Shown in pieces: positions 1-13,849 of a stretch of DNA of 64,000 nucleotides. Under the pieces are notes generated by a model. It saw only the letters and a program-made list of their open reading frames with translations. It searched no databases and was not told the origin of the DNA. The first letter of the stretch is position 1. Each line of letters begins with the position of its first letter. The position numbers and the translations under genes are program-made. The stretch is taken from positions 105,760 through 169,759 of the forward strand of contig JNDT01001802.1 in assembly GCA_000697055.1 (NCBI GenBank), read 5' to 3'. The DNA comes from Saksenaea vasiformis B4078. Taxonomy: Eukaryota; Mucoromycota; Mucoromycetes; Mucorales; Saksenaeaceae.

Positions 1-40
1 TTCAAAACTTGCGTTGAATGAACATTTTCATTTGTTACAG

Positions 41-737
41 GTACCGACAGGGAATGAGTGTCCAATGCATCATACTGAGCCATGCTGGGTAGTCAATGCG
101 ATCCTACTGGGCGATGGCGGACAAATTGTATTTTATGATTCGTGACCTCTATGCCATGCATAGCACAGTTGTGCGAAAGCAGCAGACATCGCAGAGCGAA
201 CAAAATGAAACAGACCATGGACGATCGACATCAGACCGGTCAAGTATATCCGATTGGTCATTGGCCTATCCTCCAGAAAATCAGATATCACCATCTGTCA
301 GTGGTTATTCGTTAAACGATGGGATGACCAATATACCTATGGACCAAAGGTCGCCAAGCAAATTCCGACATGCTTCATTTGAGCAGTCCATGCAACCAAT
401 GATGCCAATGTCGAACGTAGCAACCTCGCGAAAAATGTCATTGGCTGATTTGGCCTTATCTACCTGTGATGGGGCATCTACTACCAATTGGATTTTAGGT
501 GACAATAGCCAAAACGTGACGGCAGCGATCCAGTCCATGGGACGGGCGGCAGGTCAAAACATGTTCGAATTTCAGGCGACGGAAAATATAAGTACGACAA
601 ATACCTCGGCAAGTCTGTCGGGAAACAATATGGCATGGAACGAAGGCTTTTCGCCTGTGTTCTTTAAACAGCAAGGGCAAACGTATCCTATGAATAATAA
701 CAATAACAATAACGATGATAGCACAAGATTCGCTTGA
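41..737 (+). CDS. C-terminal part of an unidentified, low-complexity protein (5' end outside window)
   Basis: Only the last part of this gene is in the window. An intron acceptor (ttgttacag) ends at 40. The frame used by the long ORF is open from 42 except for a TAG at 90-92; from 93 to the stop at 735-737 it is open for about 214 residues. The start of this stretch looks folded (Met-Arg-Ser-Tyr-Trp, then an aromatic-rich helix). The rest is rich in Ser, Asn, Met and Gln and ends in a run of seven Asn. No domain could be recognised. The TAG can be explained in two ways: TAG at 90-92 is itself the splice acceptor, or the codon is a genuine nonsense change. A transcriptional regulator is a guess from composition only. 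Confidence 0.5.
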
Positions 738-1604
738 TTCCTAGCATCGGAGAAACTCCGCTTCATTTTAACTGTACATGCTTCCCTTTTCTTCTGCTTT
801 CCTTCATTCCGCACTTATGGTACCAAAATTGTAGCACGCTTGTAATTTTTATGTTGCATTTCCTTATCTACACATTGTGAAATAAACAAAAATAAGCGAC
901 ATGGTAATGAACGACTGATGTAAATTTGATGTGGAAAGAAAATCGTCGTGATGGTAACCGTGGCACGGTCAAGTTATTTTAGAAGATTACATGACTGTGC
1001 AACATACCTCCTGTGGCGAACATCTGTGTTCATTTAAGATCTGTAGCCAATCTCCAGAACTAAAACTTTAAAATGGAAGCAGGAGAGAGACATGATGGCA
1101 ATGGTGATCTTATTGTTTCTACTGGCTACTTGTTGTCAATGTTGATCGGACCATCCAATGATCCGTGTATTTCCAGACTATTTTGTCTTCTTTTTTTTTT
1201 AAAAAAATCACACAAAGTGCTTATCAACACACAGTTAAAGTTACTGACCATCAGCCATGGCTGCATCAAGGGGGGGACTCGCCCTTGTTTTTCTTTTCTT
1301 GTGTGTTTATTTTTTCTTGTGTTTAACATACATCTTCAATGCAGTTTAACTTTTTATGTCAAACAAATGAAACGCATCACGGGTCCTCTCCGCCGTCTGG
1401 CGGCTGCATGCTGCAAGATACAGGAAAAAAAAATTGTTCTAGAAGTAAATGAATCTACTTAGTCCCCTGCACGGAAGTGGATATACATCTCCGTAAAAAA
1501 TTGTACAAACGCAAGATCAATACCGACCTTATCCCCACAATCTCCTTACTGGTCTTCCCAGATGATCTGATGCGCAAGCTTGGTGCGATTGAAGCACCGA
1601 CATC
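738..1604. other. intergenic, A/T-rich; no supported gene
   Basis: This holds the 3' flank of the first gene and the 5' flank of the transcription-factor gene. A 129-codon open frame at 1073-1462 has low-complexity Phe/Leu/Lys composition and no motif. A second open frame at about 1453-1605 runs into the downstream gene region in a different phase and reads plausibly (TEVDIHLRKKLYKRK), but no GT-AG pair I tried joins it in frame. No Cys-rich zinc cluster was found in any frame here. Confidence 0.5.
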
Positions 1605-3668
1605 ATGATGACGTCGATCAGTTTGAATCATCCATTTCTCGCAAAGTTGCAATTGCAAGAATTGTTAGGGTTCATTCTGAACGACGCCTTCCATGTTCAA
1701 CGTATGATTGCTCAAGACCGTCTGTCCACACTGTCCTTCCCAGGAAAAGATAAACACATTACTGGTCGCCAACTTCCGATCGATCATTTTCTAAAGGAAT
1801 CTTTCCAGATTCTATGGCACGCCTACCTAGCTGTGGCGATGAACCAGGACGAGGAGAGGGATGCCGATAGTATTACCGAGGCGAGCGACAATGATGGGTC
1901 GGTTACGTGGAAGCTTCACTTATCACCTTCGACAATGACCCTTGACACGAACATTCAGACTATCGCTGGTTTGGAGAAAGTGCTGGAGCAACTGAGCGTG
2001 AATGTCCGACCACGGCCGCCATCTATAAAACCTCGACGATCCGTCACTTCAGAACAGTACCAGATGCACGCATTTCAGCAGGCAATCGCTGCAGCATTAC
2101 GTCTGTCGTCAGTGGTGGCCGTACCAAACACAGACATGTTTAGACAGTTCAACTCAGCGCAGCTGATGCGCCACTGTGTCCAGGCATTTGTAATGTGTGA
2201 TGGTGCTTTTTTTATGGACGTACAGAGCCTGCTGGCCGATACAGATAGGGTACTGATGCACCCGAGGGCAGCCAAAGAACATCCTATCCAAACGTTATTG
2301 GTCCTCAGTATATGCTGTCTCATGATCAGGCATGTAATTAATCATAGCCGTGAGCTTCCTGCAGCTGCCGTTGGACTGGTGCATACGTATTACGCACAGG
2401 CAAAGCTGGTGTTGCAAGATTTGTTTGATCAGCAACATATCTCAATTGTCCAGTCACTCTTTATTTTGTCCCTGTTTCCGCAGGGACATGTTGACTTGTT
2501 TTCGCCATCACGCACCCGGTCCACTCTGTTTATCAGCGCCCAACGGATGGCTCTTTCAATGAACCTACACAAACTCGACATTCACCGGGACAATGATTCG
2601 GACCGAAAAGAAAAATTACGACGGTTAGCGTGGATGATTTTGTGTGCAGACTATTTCGCAGACTGGAATGCGACAGGACGCACGGGATGGATCGACGTAA
2701 CGGACTGGCACGTCGATTTCCCCCAGCCGCTGGATGATGAACAGTGTTCGCAACAAGTGGAGTCCTTTGTGCTGTATTGCCGTGTTGTGATGATTCGGAA
2801 AATGCAACTTTTCCGATCGGCATATATGGTTGTACTTCAGTCACCTCAAGCGCTTGAAGGCGCGATGGATAAACGACTGTTCGATGCCTATATGAACACG
2901 CCCGACCATTTTGTGTTGGATCTCGATGCGTCGGAACACCGCGCGTGGGAGAAATCGGATGTACAGCCGCTGTTATTACATACACTGTACTGCAACACGC
3001 TGATGAGTACATATATCCCATTCCTTCCTCGTCGCTACATGGCGACATTGGAAAATGAGGCTGCCACACGTGAGGCAGATCTCAGAGAAATTTATCAACG
3101 CATAGCACAGTCATCGACGCCTTCGCATACCTCACCATCAATTTTTCCCACTACTTTTGCAACAACATCATCATCATTGTCATCATCGTCGCCGTTGTCA
3201 CCATCACCATCACTCCTTTATTTGGAAACCGAAGCTAACCCCAACTTGGAATGCTACACAGTGGCGGGGTGTCTTGCAGCCGCCCATCACTACACACAGA
3301 TCCTTGAAATCCTTACTGTCCTGGATCCCATCGGATGCCAACACTCACCCGTTTACGGCTTGCTCATGACGGCAACGGTCTACTACATGATTGCTGTCAA
3401 TTGCCAAGACAGCGACGTAAAACTAGCCTGTCAGCTCAGTCTCGTTCGGACCCAACGGATGCTCCAACGCGCACGCACCGTGCATGCGGACCCAACCATA
3501 CTGTATTTGGAAAAGAGTTTGTCCCGGTGGACGCCAATCCGCACAGATGAACCAACTCACCTGCTACAACTTAAAGTACGCAATTTGATTCAGACAGTGG
3601 AGGCAAGGGCAAGGGATGGCATTCAACGAGATGGGCCGCCCGAGGGAATCAAAGGGGAACCTTTATAA
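1605..3668 (+). CDS. fungal-specific transcription-factor domain protein; zinc cluster not visible
   Basis: This is a single open frame of 687 codons starting at tandem ATGs. Residues about 255-400 show the helical middle-homology region of fungal zinc-cluster activators (Fungal_trans type): a tract like RSTLFISAQRMALSMNLHK, then RLAWMILCADYFADWNATGR, the place where such proteins normally read R-R-x-W-W-x-x-F. A Ser/Thr/Pro low-complexity stretch lies at about residues 505-545. The family normally has an N-terminal Cys6 binuclear cluster. None is present in this ORF, and I could not find one in upstream exons. Either the first exon is missed or far upstream, or the protein lost DNA binding. 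The domain assignment is by pattern recognition. Target genes cannot be inferred. Confidence 0.7.
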   Translation: MMTSISLNHPFLAKLQLQELLGFILNDAFHVQRMIAQDRLSTLSFPGKDKHITGRQLPIDHFLKESFQILWHAYLAVAMNQDEERDADSITEASDNDGSVTWKLHLSPSTMTLDTNIQTIAGLEKVLEQLSVNVRPRPPSIKPRRSVTSEQYQMHAFQQAIAAALRLSSVVAVPNTDMFRQFNSAQLMRHCVQAFVMCDGAFFMDVQSLLADTDRVLMHPRAAKEHPIQTLLVLSICCLMIRHVINHSRELPAAAVGLVHTYYAQAKLVLQDLFDQQHISIVQSLFILSLFPQGHVDLFSPSRTRSTLFISAQRMALSMNLHKLDIHRDNDSDRKEKLRRLAWMILCADYFADWNATGRTGWIDVTDWHVDFPQPLDDEQCSQQVESFVLYCRVVMIRKMQLFRSAYMVVLQSPQALEGAMDKRLFDAYMNTPDHFVLDLDASEHRAWEKSDVQPLLLHTLYCNTLMSTYIPFLPRRYMATLENEAATREADLREIYQRIAQSSTPSHTSPSIFPTTFATTSSSLSSSSPLSPSPSLLYLETEANPNLECYTVAGCLAAAHHYTQILEILTVLDPIGCQHSPVYGLLMTATVYYMIAVNCQDSDVKLACQLSLVRTQRMLQRARTVHADPTILYLEKSLSRWTPIRTDEPTHLLQLKVRNLIQTVEARARDGIQRDGPPEGIKGEPL

Positions 3669-3786
3669 ATAGTTTTTCTTCTTCTTTTTGTTTTGTTATA
3701 CCCATTCATACATGCTTTGTGTAGTTGGAAATAACTTTTTGCAAATAGTGTTGTACATTTCGCTTTTGTTCATTTTCACAAAAAAA

Positions 3787-4300
3787 AAAACTGGATTTAT
3801 CCGCCACACTGGCGCTTTCTCATATCTTTTTGACATGTTTAAAAAGAGTGGATTTTGCGCGGACTTAACTTGTGTTGGGCGCTCTCAATCATGATGGAAA
3901 TGCGTATCTGACCGGGAACCCTGCGTGAAAAACGTACATAATTGCGCGCACTTCGTATCATGTTCGTTCAGTTTAATCGTGCGTGAACTCAAAGGATAAA
4001 CTGCGATTCTATACGTGAATGCCACAGTCAGATAGGTAGCGTGTGAAGGATTCAATCAGGTTGACGTGACGGGACTACATTTTAGTAAGTGAAATAACAA
4101 AGTATCATCGAATGTGCGCTTATCGTGAATGTTTTTTATGCTATTCTGGTAGACTTTGTGCCTATGGGGAATCCGAGTTCCAATGAAGTAAATTCATGCT
4201 TCTTCTCATAAATGATATACTAACAACGATTATTTATTTTCTCTCAGCGCAAACTTGATTTCTTCATGAATGCAGAATTTATTTAGAGCAGCATAATTAA
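3787..4300 (+). repeat. dispersed repeat, copy 1 (shorter form), with conserved intron signature
   Basis: About 510 bp is clearly similar to 37482-38615. The left half (3790-4050) aligns with 37483-37745 and the right half (about 4055-4300) with about 38372-38615. The 620 bp between the halves in copy 2 is absent here. The right half contains GTAAGT at 4085, TACTAAC at 4218-4224 and CAG ending at 4247, giving a 163-nt intron-like unit. Copy 2 has the same order and exactly the same 163-nt length (38406-38568). Confidence 0.8.
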
Positions 4301-4335
4301 CAGTGAAGCTCTTATGTAACAACCTGGGAGTGATG

Positions 4336-6420
4336 TTATTTCTTCTTACGACTAACTTTAATCTTTCTCTTCTTCTCTGACTTTGACAATTTGTGTTTTC
4401 GACGTTCCTTCGCCTCCTCCTTGGCCTTTTGTTTTCGAAGTTTCTTGGCATCTTTATCCTCATTTCGTTTACCTCGAGACTGTTTTGACTTCGGGCTTTC
4501 ATCATCGTCGTCGTCGTCGTCGCCGTCTGAATCGCCGCTTGCATCGCTGTCATCCGAGTCATCATCGCCGCTCTCTTCCTCCTCTGACAAAGAGTCATCT
4601 TCTTCCTGTTCCGAGGCGTCACGTAGGCTTAGACGTTCCAACGAGACGATCTTTGTCTTGGTATCTGTCTCCTTGTCGTTTGACTTGCCCAACAAGTTGG
4701 CATATACCAACTAACAGAACGCATGAGTAAAAAAGGACTTCTCTTTTCTAATATTCCATGCATCACTTACGTCTTTTCCTTCACCTTCTGCGATGAGCTG
4801 GGTATCTCTTTCCACATCAATGACTTCTTCCAAGGTCTGCGGAATATAGGATTTCATAAAGATATCTTCCTCCAGCTTATTTCGTTCCTTGTTTGGCTCC
4901 GCGTTCATCTTGGCTTGTATCTATCCCAGCTTTAATCTATCTTCGACAGCTGCTAAATCAATTGCTTACCTTTTCCAATTGAGCATCTACCTCTGCCTCA
5001 TCATTTCCGAAGGATGCGTCCGTCACAAACTGGAAAAGATCCATCAAGCTCATAACCTGGACGCCTTTCTTCGCAAAATAGTCTGTGACATTGGCTAAGT
5101 CCTTTCTCAAGAATTCAGACGCGTGAGGATGATCATGTTCCACTGATTGTGATACATCGATAATGTACAGTAGACCCTTGTGATATCTGTCGACCGCCTT
5201 AAGTACATCTTTCTTTGCTTCCATCTATAAACACACTTACAAGAGATTGTATTCACTAAGATCCGCGTGGACAAGTTTACAGACTTGGTACATTGTGCGC
5301 ACGTTCTTGATCAGCTGATAATATAATGCGGGGAACTTGGACGTCTCAATGGGAGCGTCTTTGAGACGAGGATAAGCCCTAATATATATTCAACCATTCT
5401 CAGTCGTCTGTTCATATCTTGGCAGAGGCCTGCTTACCATCCGTTCTTATCACCCAAGAATTCCATGACCAACACATGCATTCGAAGTACAAGTGCTTCT
5501 GGTGACGGAATGCCCGCCTGTTTAATCCGCCGCAAGTTACGCATCTCTTTCTCAGCCCACACCTTGACCATCTTTCGCGGATTGGACTTGCTGTAACCAT
5601 GTCGAAATCGGTACTCGCCCGTTACGTAACGATCACGATCCTTGAATGTCAAAATAGATGTCTTGTATACCTTGATTGCACGATGCTGGCCATCTTCTGT
5701 TGTTGCATGGTACACGTTGGCCTACAAAGATCTATGTCAGCCTTCCTCTCTTCTAGTGCTTCACCTCTGTTTGACGCACCTCTTTTCCCGTACTGACACA
5801 TCCATTGATTTCGTAGAAAATGCCTCGGTTCAACATTTTAAACAGAATAATACGTGTACGTGGATCCAACACTTGCTCTACGGTTGCACGATCGGATTTA
5901 TCCTTTTGCACTGTCCTACGACGCTATTAGCCCCAACTCTCGTCACTTCGTCCACTTACTTGTCACCGCTCGCCTTTTTACTACTCAGTTTGATATCACT
6001 CGCAACGGATGAAGACAAACCAGATGGCTCATATCCTCCAACCTGGATACGACTAGCGTACTGACCGAGACTTTCGATCTGTGTCTTCAGTAACTCTTTC
6101 TTGGTCGCCACCGTCTCCTTTTTGTTGACCACAGGTGCAGGCTTCGGCGCTTCCTTGTTCTGGACCACTTGTTGGCGAAGTTTATTGTACTGCTTTGTAA
6201 AATCTACATGACGATGAGCTGGGCCTATTGCGTCTGTGCTTCTCTCACCTCCGGTCGCATTATCCCATAGGTCCGCGTCGTTTAATTCATCCTCCAAATA
6301 ATCGTCATAATCGTCCTCTTCTTCCTCCTCCTCTCCGTAGACATAGTCTTCGGTGTCAGCTGTCGGCTCTGGCTTTGGCTCGAATGCAGGTTGTTCTTTC
6401 GACATGGTACGAGTGGACAT
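4336..6420 (-). CDS. RIO1: Rio1 serine/threonine protein kinase/ATPase
   Basis: Rio1 is an atypical kinase/ATPase that acts in cytoplasmic maturation of the 40S subunit. From the start at 6420 ([10 protein letters not shown]; a second Met is at 6405) the acidic N-terminus leads into the RIO domain. Recognisable parts are [20 protein letters not shown] (nucleotide-binding lobe with catalytic Lys), [20 protein letters not shown], the catalytic [12 protein letters not shown] near 5240-5275, and the metal-binding [15 protein letters not shown]. The C-terminus (about 4700-4336) is an Asp/Ser-rich acidic run followed by a Lys/Arg-rich tail ending RKKK, usual for eukaryotic Rio1. The gene has several short introns, for example around 5795, 5400, 5235, 4960 and 4720. 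The SPB1 gene follows on the same strand upstream. Confidence 0.95.
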
Positions 6421-7288
6421 GATCTCAGGTCCCGAAAAAGCAAAGACAGCCATGACAAAGTCACGATTTTCTGTCACTTCGTGACCGTTTCGGTCAGTGG
6501 CGTCTGCAGCAATCGAATTGCTTTGCGGACAAAAACTTTTTTTGTTCTTGGGGACAAAAACCCCTTTTCAAGCAGCGCTGTACCTTTTGTAGGTTGTATT
6601 GGGCTGTGCCTTGTACAACCACCACACTATTAACATGAAATCGCTTTTCGGCAAAGCTTTTGGGACGCATCATGATATGCTTCATGTACGGTTTCAGATC
6701 TCTTAGGAGCCATACCTTGCACAACCGCACACCTATCGAAAATACCCTAAACCTTATCGATCTCCGAGCCGGAATCTGGTATGGCTTCTAAGAAAAAGGG
6801 AAGCCAAATGGAGAATTCATGGTTGCGAATTGGGCAAACAAATCGTAAACAGAATTTCAGAGCGATCAGCATCGACAGAATTTTTCCACATTACCGTATA
6901 TTATAGGAGCCCTCGCAGCACTACTGCTTATCGAGAAAATCTCGACAAAAAGATCATCGGTCGCTAGCAATTTGTAATTGAACAGCACTCCATTTACTGA
7001 CAATAAGATTTTCTGTCTGATACATCATTTACATGAATAAAACAATCTGATCACTGACATATCCTTTGTACGAGGCACATTTTGTCTCAGATAATGATGA
7101 GCTATTGATAATACAAAACGCAACATGGAAGAGTATACCCAAATCACGACGTCCGTGATCTTACCTATTGATGCTAAATTCATCCGCAAACAAAAGGATA
7201 GTCCATTTGCAGAATCGTGTACAAATGCAATGCAGTTATCTTTATTTTTTTCATGGTAGGAGGAAAACGGTTTCTAATGATTGAATGT
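6421..7288. other. RIO1 upstream region / SPB1 3' flank
   Basis: There is no supported protein gene. The only structured element seen is the 15-bp inverted repeat at 6702-6792 and smaller hairpins around 6590-6620 (GGTTGTA...TACAACC). No tRNA or snRNA could be identified. Confidence 0.4.
6702..6792. repeat. imperfect inverted repeat, 15-bp arms, 61-nt loop
   Basis: The left arm CTTAGGAGCCATACC (6702-6716) and right arm GGTATGGCTTCTAAG (6778-6792) pair at 14 of 15 positions. The loop contains a second possible pairing (tatcga...tcgat). No flanking target duplication was seen. It may be a structured RNA or the remnant of an inverted-repeat element. Confidence 0.6.
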
Positions 7289-10541
<3,253 letters not shown>

Positions 10542-10878
10542 GGCTCTTTCTTAAGATAAAAAGATAAAAGGAAAAAAAAAAAAGGTCAAAACTTGCTTCT
10601 TCCAAAAAAGTCAGAAAAGCCACTGTTGTTGATCTTGGTAACTCAGATGCGGTGCTCTAAAACGAAGTGACAAAAAGAAGATTGATGCATGAAATTTTTT
10701 GTTGCTAAAAGCTTTCAATAGAATGTATATTTATGCCCAAACTTTTGTTCGCACACAACGATTTGAAATCTATGACTCAATTAACATGACATCTGTCAAA
10801 ATAACAAACGAATTCTTTGATTATAAATATACAAAAAGAAAAGAATACAACTATTTTACAATGTGTATAGGACAAAGA
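10542..10878. other. intergenic between HSP104 3' end and SPB1 start
   Basis: This is A/T-rich sequence with poly(A)/poly(T) runs. I see nothing beyond the SPB1 leader and the HSP104 3' flank. Confidence 0.6.
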
Positions 10879-13664
10879 TTACATATCATCTTCATCCATG
10901 GGTTCTTCTACTTCGTAGTCTGCTTGGCTACCGTGATTGCGAAGGACTTCCAAACCATTCTCTGAGACTTCCACGCGCGCTACTTCTCCGTTTCGTATGC
11001 CACCGTCAATGATTAATCTTGCCAAGGGATTCAGCAGGCGTTGTTGAAGTACCCGGTTCAATGGTCTAGCACCAAAGACTGGTTCATAACCTTGTACGCC
11101 CAGCCATTTCTTGGCCGCATCTGATACTTGCAGATGAATCTTGCGATCAGCCATTCGCTCCTGGACTTCTTTTAATCGGACGTCGACGATATTGGTGATG
11201 TTGTCTTGGGAAAGTCGGTTGAAGATAACAAGTTCATCGATTCGGTTGGTGAATTCGGGACTGAAATGGTTCCTCACAATCTGTAAAATTTGTTCCTTCA
11301 ACACCACCAGTTCGTGTTCTCCCGCGCGTGTATGTTCAGCCAGAAGATGAGCACCGAGGTTGGATGTCATGACAATGATCGTATTACGGAAATCGATTCG
11401 ACGACCCTTGGAATCGTGGATAAAACCTTCGTCAAGCACCTGTAGGAGAACATTGGCTACGTCTTTGTGCGCCTTTTCCAACTCGTCCAGTAGCACCACT
11501 GCATAGGGTTTTCTTCGCACTGCCTCGAACAAGCCTCCTTCTTCATGACCAACGTAACCAGGAGGTGCACCGATCAACTTGGCAACACTGTGCTGTTCCA
11601 TCAATTCACTCATGTCGATACGAATCATTGCGCGTTCGTCGTTGAACAAAAATTCTGCAAGGGTCTTGCAAAGCAGCGTTTTACCAACACCGGTGGGACC
11701 AAGGAACATAAAGCTTGCCAATGGTTTGTTCGGGTTTTGCAAACCTGCTTTGGACAACCGGATCGCGTTGCTGACAGCTTGAATGGCGGCATCTTGACCC
11801 ACCACTTTGAGTGCAATTTCCTGTTCCATGTGCAACAGTTTTTCACGCTCGGATTTGGCCAGCTGTTGAACAGGAATACCTGTCCAACGAGAAACAACTT
11901 CCATAATTTGCTCCGGTCGCACGATTTCGCTCAAAAGTTGGGTTTGTCCCTGATCAGTTGCCATCGCTTCAGCCAACTTGCGCTGTTTTTCCGCCGTCAA
12001 TGCAGCAATTCGTTGCTCCACATCGGGGATGGCATAATATTCCAAATCGGCTGCCGTATCGAGATCATAGCGGTTCTTAGCCTCAGTCGCCTTACGTTTG
12101 AGCTCATCCAACTTCTGCTTCAGTTCTCGGATTTCGTCCAGTCTACCCTTGTCCATGTCGTACTTGAGCTTCAAGGGCTTGAGCTCTTCCTGGATACGAG
12201 CCATATCTTCACGGACACGCTGTAATCGTTCTTGCGAATCTTTGTTGTTCTTTTCCTTGCCCAGCGCCATGGCCTCGATTTCGAGTTGGAAATGTTTACG
12301 TTCAAGCACATCAATCTCTTCAGGTTTGGAATCGAGTTGGACGCGAGTATTGGCTGCTGCTTCGTCGATCAGATCAATAGCCTTGTCGGGCAAAAACCGT
12401 GTGGTGATGTATCTGTCGGACAATTGGGCAGCGGCAACAAGAGCCGAGTCGGTAATCTTGACACCATGGTAGGTTTCGTAACGTTCCTTCAAACCACGCA
12501 GAATGGAAACTGTAGCTTGCACCGAGGGTTCACCTACGTCGACCTTTTGGAAACGGCGCTCAAAGGCAGGGTCTTTTTCGATCTCGCGGTACTCTGTCAC
12601 AGTCGTTGCGCCGATACATCGGAGTTCACCACGTGCAAGCATTGGTTTCAGCAAGTTGGCAGCGTCCATCGATCCTTCACCTTTTCCTGCACCTAAACAT
12701 TAGAAACATCGTCAGTCAATCCTTTTTTCTTTTCTAACGTGAAAGATCGTAGCCAACTTACCTAGCACTGTGTGAATTTCATCAATAAAAAGAATAATGC
12801 CTTCTTGTGATTCCTTGACTTCTTTCAAGACAGCTTTGAGTCGTTCTTCAAACTCGCCGCGGTATTTGGCACCAGCAATCAGAGCACCCATATCCAAGGA
12901 AAAGAGTTTGCACTGCAACGTTTGCGGCACATCTCTTTCAACAATACGACGGGCCAATCCTTCAACAATGGCGGTCTTGCCGACACCTGGTTCACCGATC
13001 AATACTGGGTTGTTCTTCGTACGTCTGGCCAATACACGGATGACTCGTCGGATTTCGTCGTCTACGTCAGGTATTAGCTTCCGTTGCGAAGTGTTTACAT
13101 GGATACGTTACCTCGGCCGATCACAGGATCCAGTTTTCCCGTTTGCGCCATTTGTGTCAAATCAATAGCATATTTTGACAAGGCTTCGTACACAGCTTCT
13201 GCATTCTTGCTGTCCACACGACGGTTACCCCGCACCTGGGTAACGGCATTTTCCAAAGATTTCTTAGTGATGCCACCGTCTTTCATAGGCTGAAATGTTG
13301 CATCATCGTCCGCTAATGCCAAAATCAGGTGATCGATCGAGATATAGGAATCTTTCTGATTTTTCATATAATTCTCTGCGTTTCGCAACAGTTTGGCGGT
13401 CTGAGGACTGATCGATACTTCTGTAGGCGGAGGATCTTGGGTAGGGCATCGTAACATAAGTTTCTTGTAGCCGCGTTCAACCGTTGTGGGTTCTGCGCCC
13501 GCTTTCTCGATAATAGACTTGAAGAGTGACTGACCATCGGTCTCGTCAAACAATGCACAAGCGATATGAGCAGGTTGCAAAAGAGCGTGAGCAAACTCGC
13601 GCGCAAGACTCTGCGCAATACCCAGCGTCTTTTCAACCTTCTCGGTAAATTGCATGTTACTCAT
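10879..13664 (-). CDS. HSP104: Hsp104/ClpB-family disaggregase (cytosolic Hsp104)
   Basis: This AAA+ hexamer extracts polypeptides from aggregates together with Hsp70/Hsp40. Exons are 13664-13112, 13061-12762 and 12692-10879, summing to 889 codons (888 residues), normal for Hsp104. Seen in order: an N-domain starting [15 protein letters not shown]1 Walker [14 protein letters not shown] and Walker [13 protein letters not shown]; a long charged coiled-coil middle domain rich in Glu/Lys/Arg; NBD2 Walker [13 protein letters not shown], Walker [12 protein letters not shown] and sensor SNLGAHLL; and an acidic end EEPMDEDDM typical of the cytosolic form, where it binds TPR co-chaperones. The upstream region has a TATA box and a heat-shock element, so heat induction is likely. 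Confidence 0.97.
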
Positions 13665-13739
13665 GGTGGATAGATGAAATAGGGAAAAAAAAAAAAGAAA
13701 AGCTTTACGTGTTGGGGTTATCTCTATGACGGGGTTGTA

Positions 13740-13746
13740 TTTTATA
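13740..13746 (-). promoter_or_regulatory. TATA box of HSP104
   Basis: TATAAAA on the minus strand lies 76 bp upstream of the HSP104 ATG, between the heat-shock element and the leader. Confidence 0.6.
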
Positions 13747-13801
13747 GGCGGTCTGAGACATAATGCCAAAATGGGAGAGCCTGCCAGAGGCTTCATGCAT
13801 C

Positions 13802-13832
13802 TTCCGGACTCTTCCAGCGCTTTCCATTCGAA
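13802..13832 (-). promoter_or_regulatory. gapped heat-shock element upstream of HSP104
   Basis: TTC blocks on the plus strand (GAA on the gene's strand) start at 13802, 13812, 13822 and 13827, followed by GAA at 13830-13832. They sit in exact 10-10-5 bp register, the spacing of gap/step-type Hsf1 sites. The element lies about 140 bp upstream of the HSP104 ATG and about 60 bp upstream of its TATA box. The spacing is directly visible; Hsf1 binding is inferred. Confidence 0.75.
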
Positions 13833-13849
13833 ATTTAATTCCCGACATG

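Noticed and set aside
1073..1462. 129-codon ORF
   Set aside because: Low-complexity Phe/Leu/Lys composition, no motif, A/T-rich; taken as chance. A suspected zinc cluster (ACCKIQ) lacks the other four Cys.
11545..12225. 226-codon plus-strand ORF inside HSP104
   Set aside because: It is the antisense shadow of the highly constrained HSP104 coding frame and has no motif of its own.
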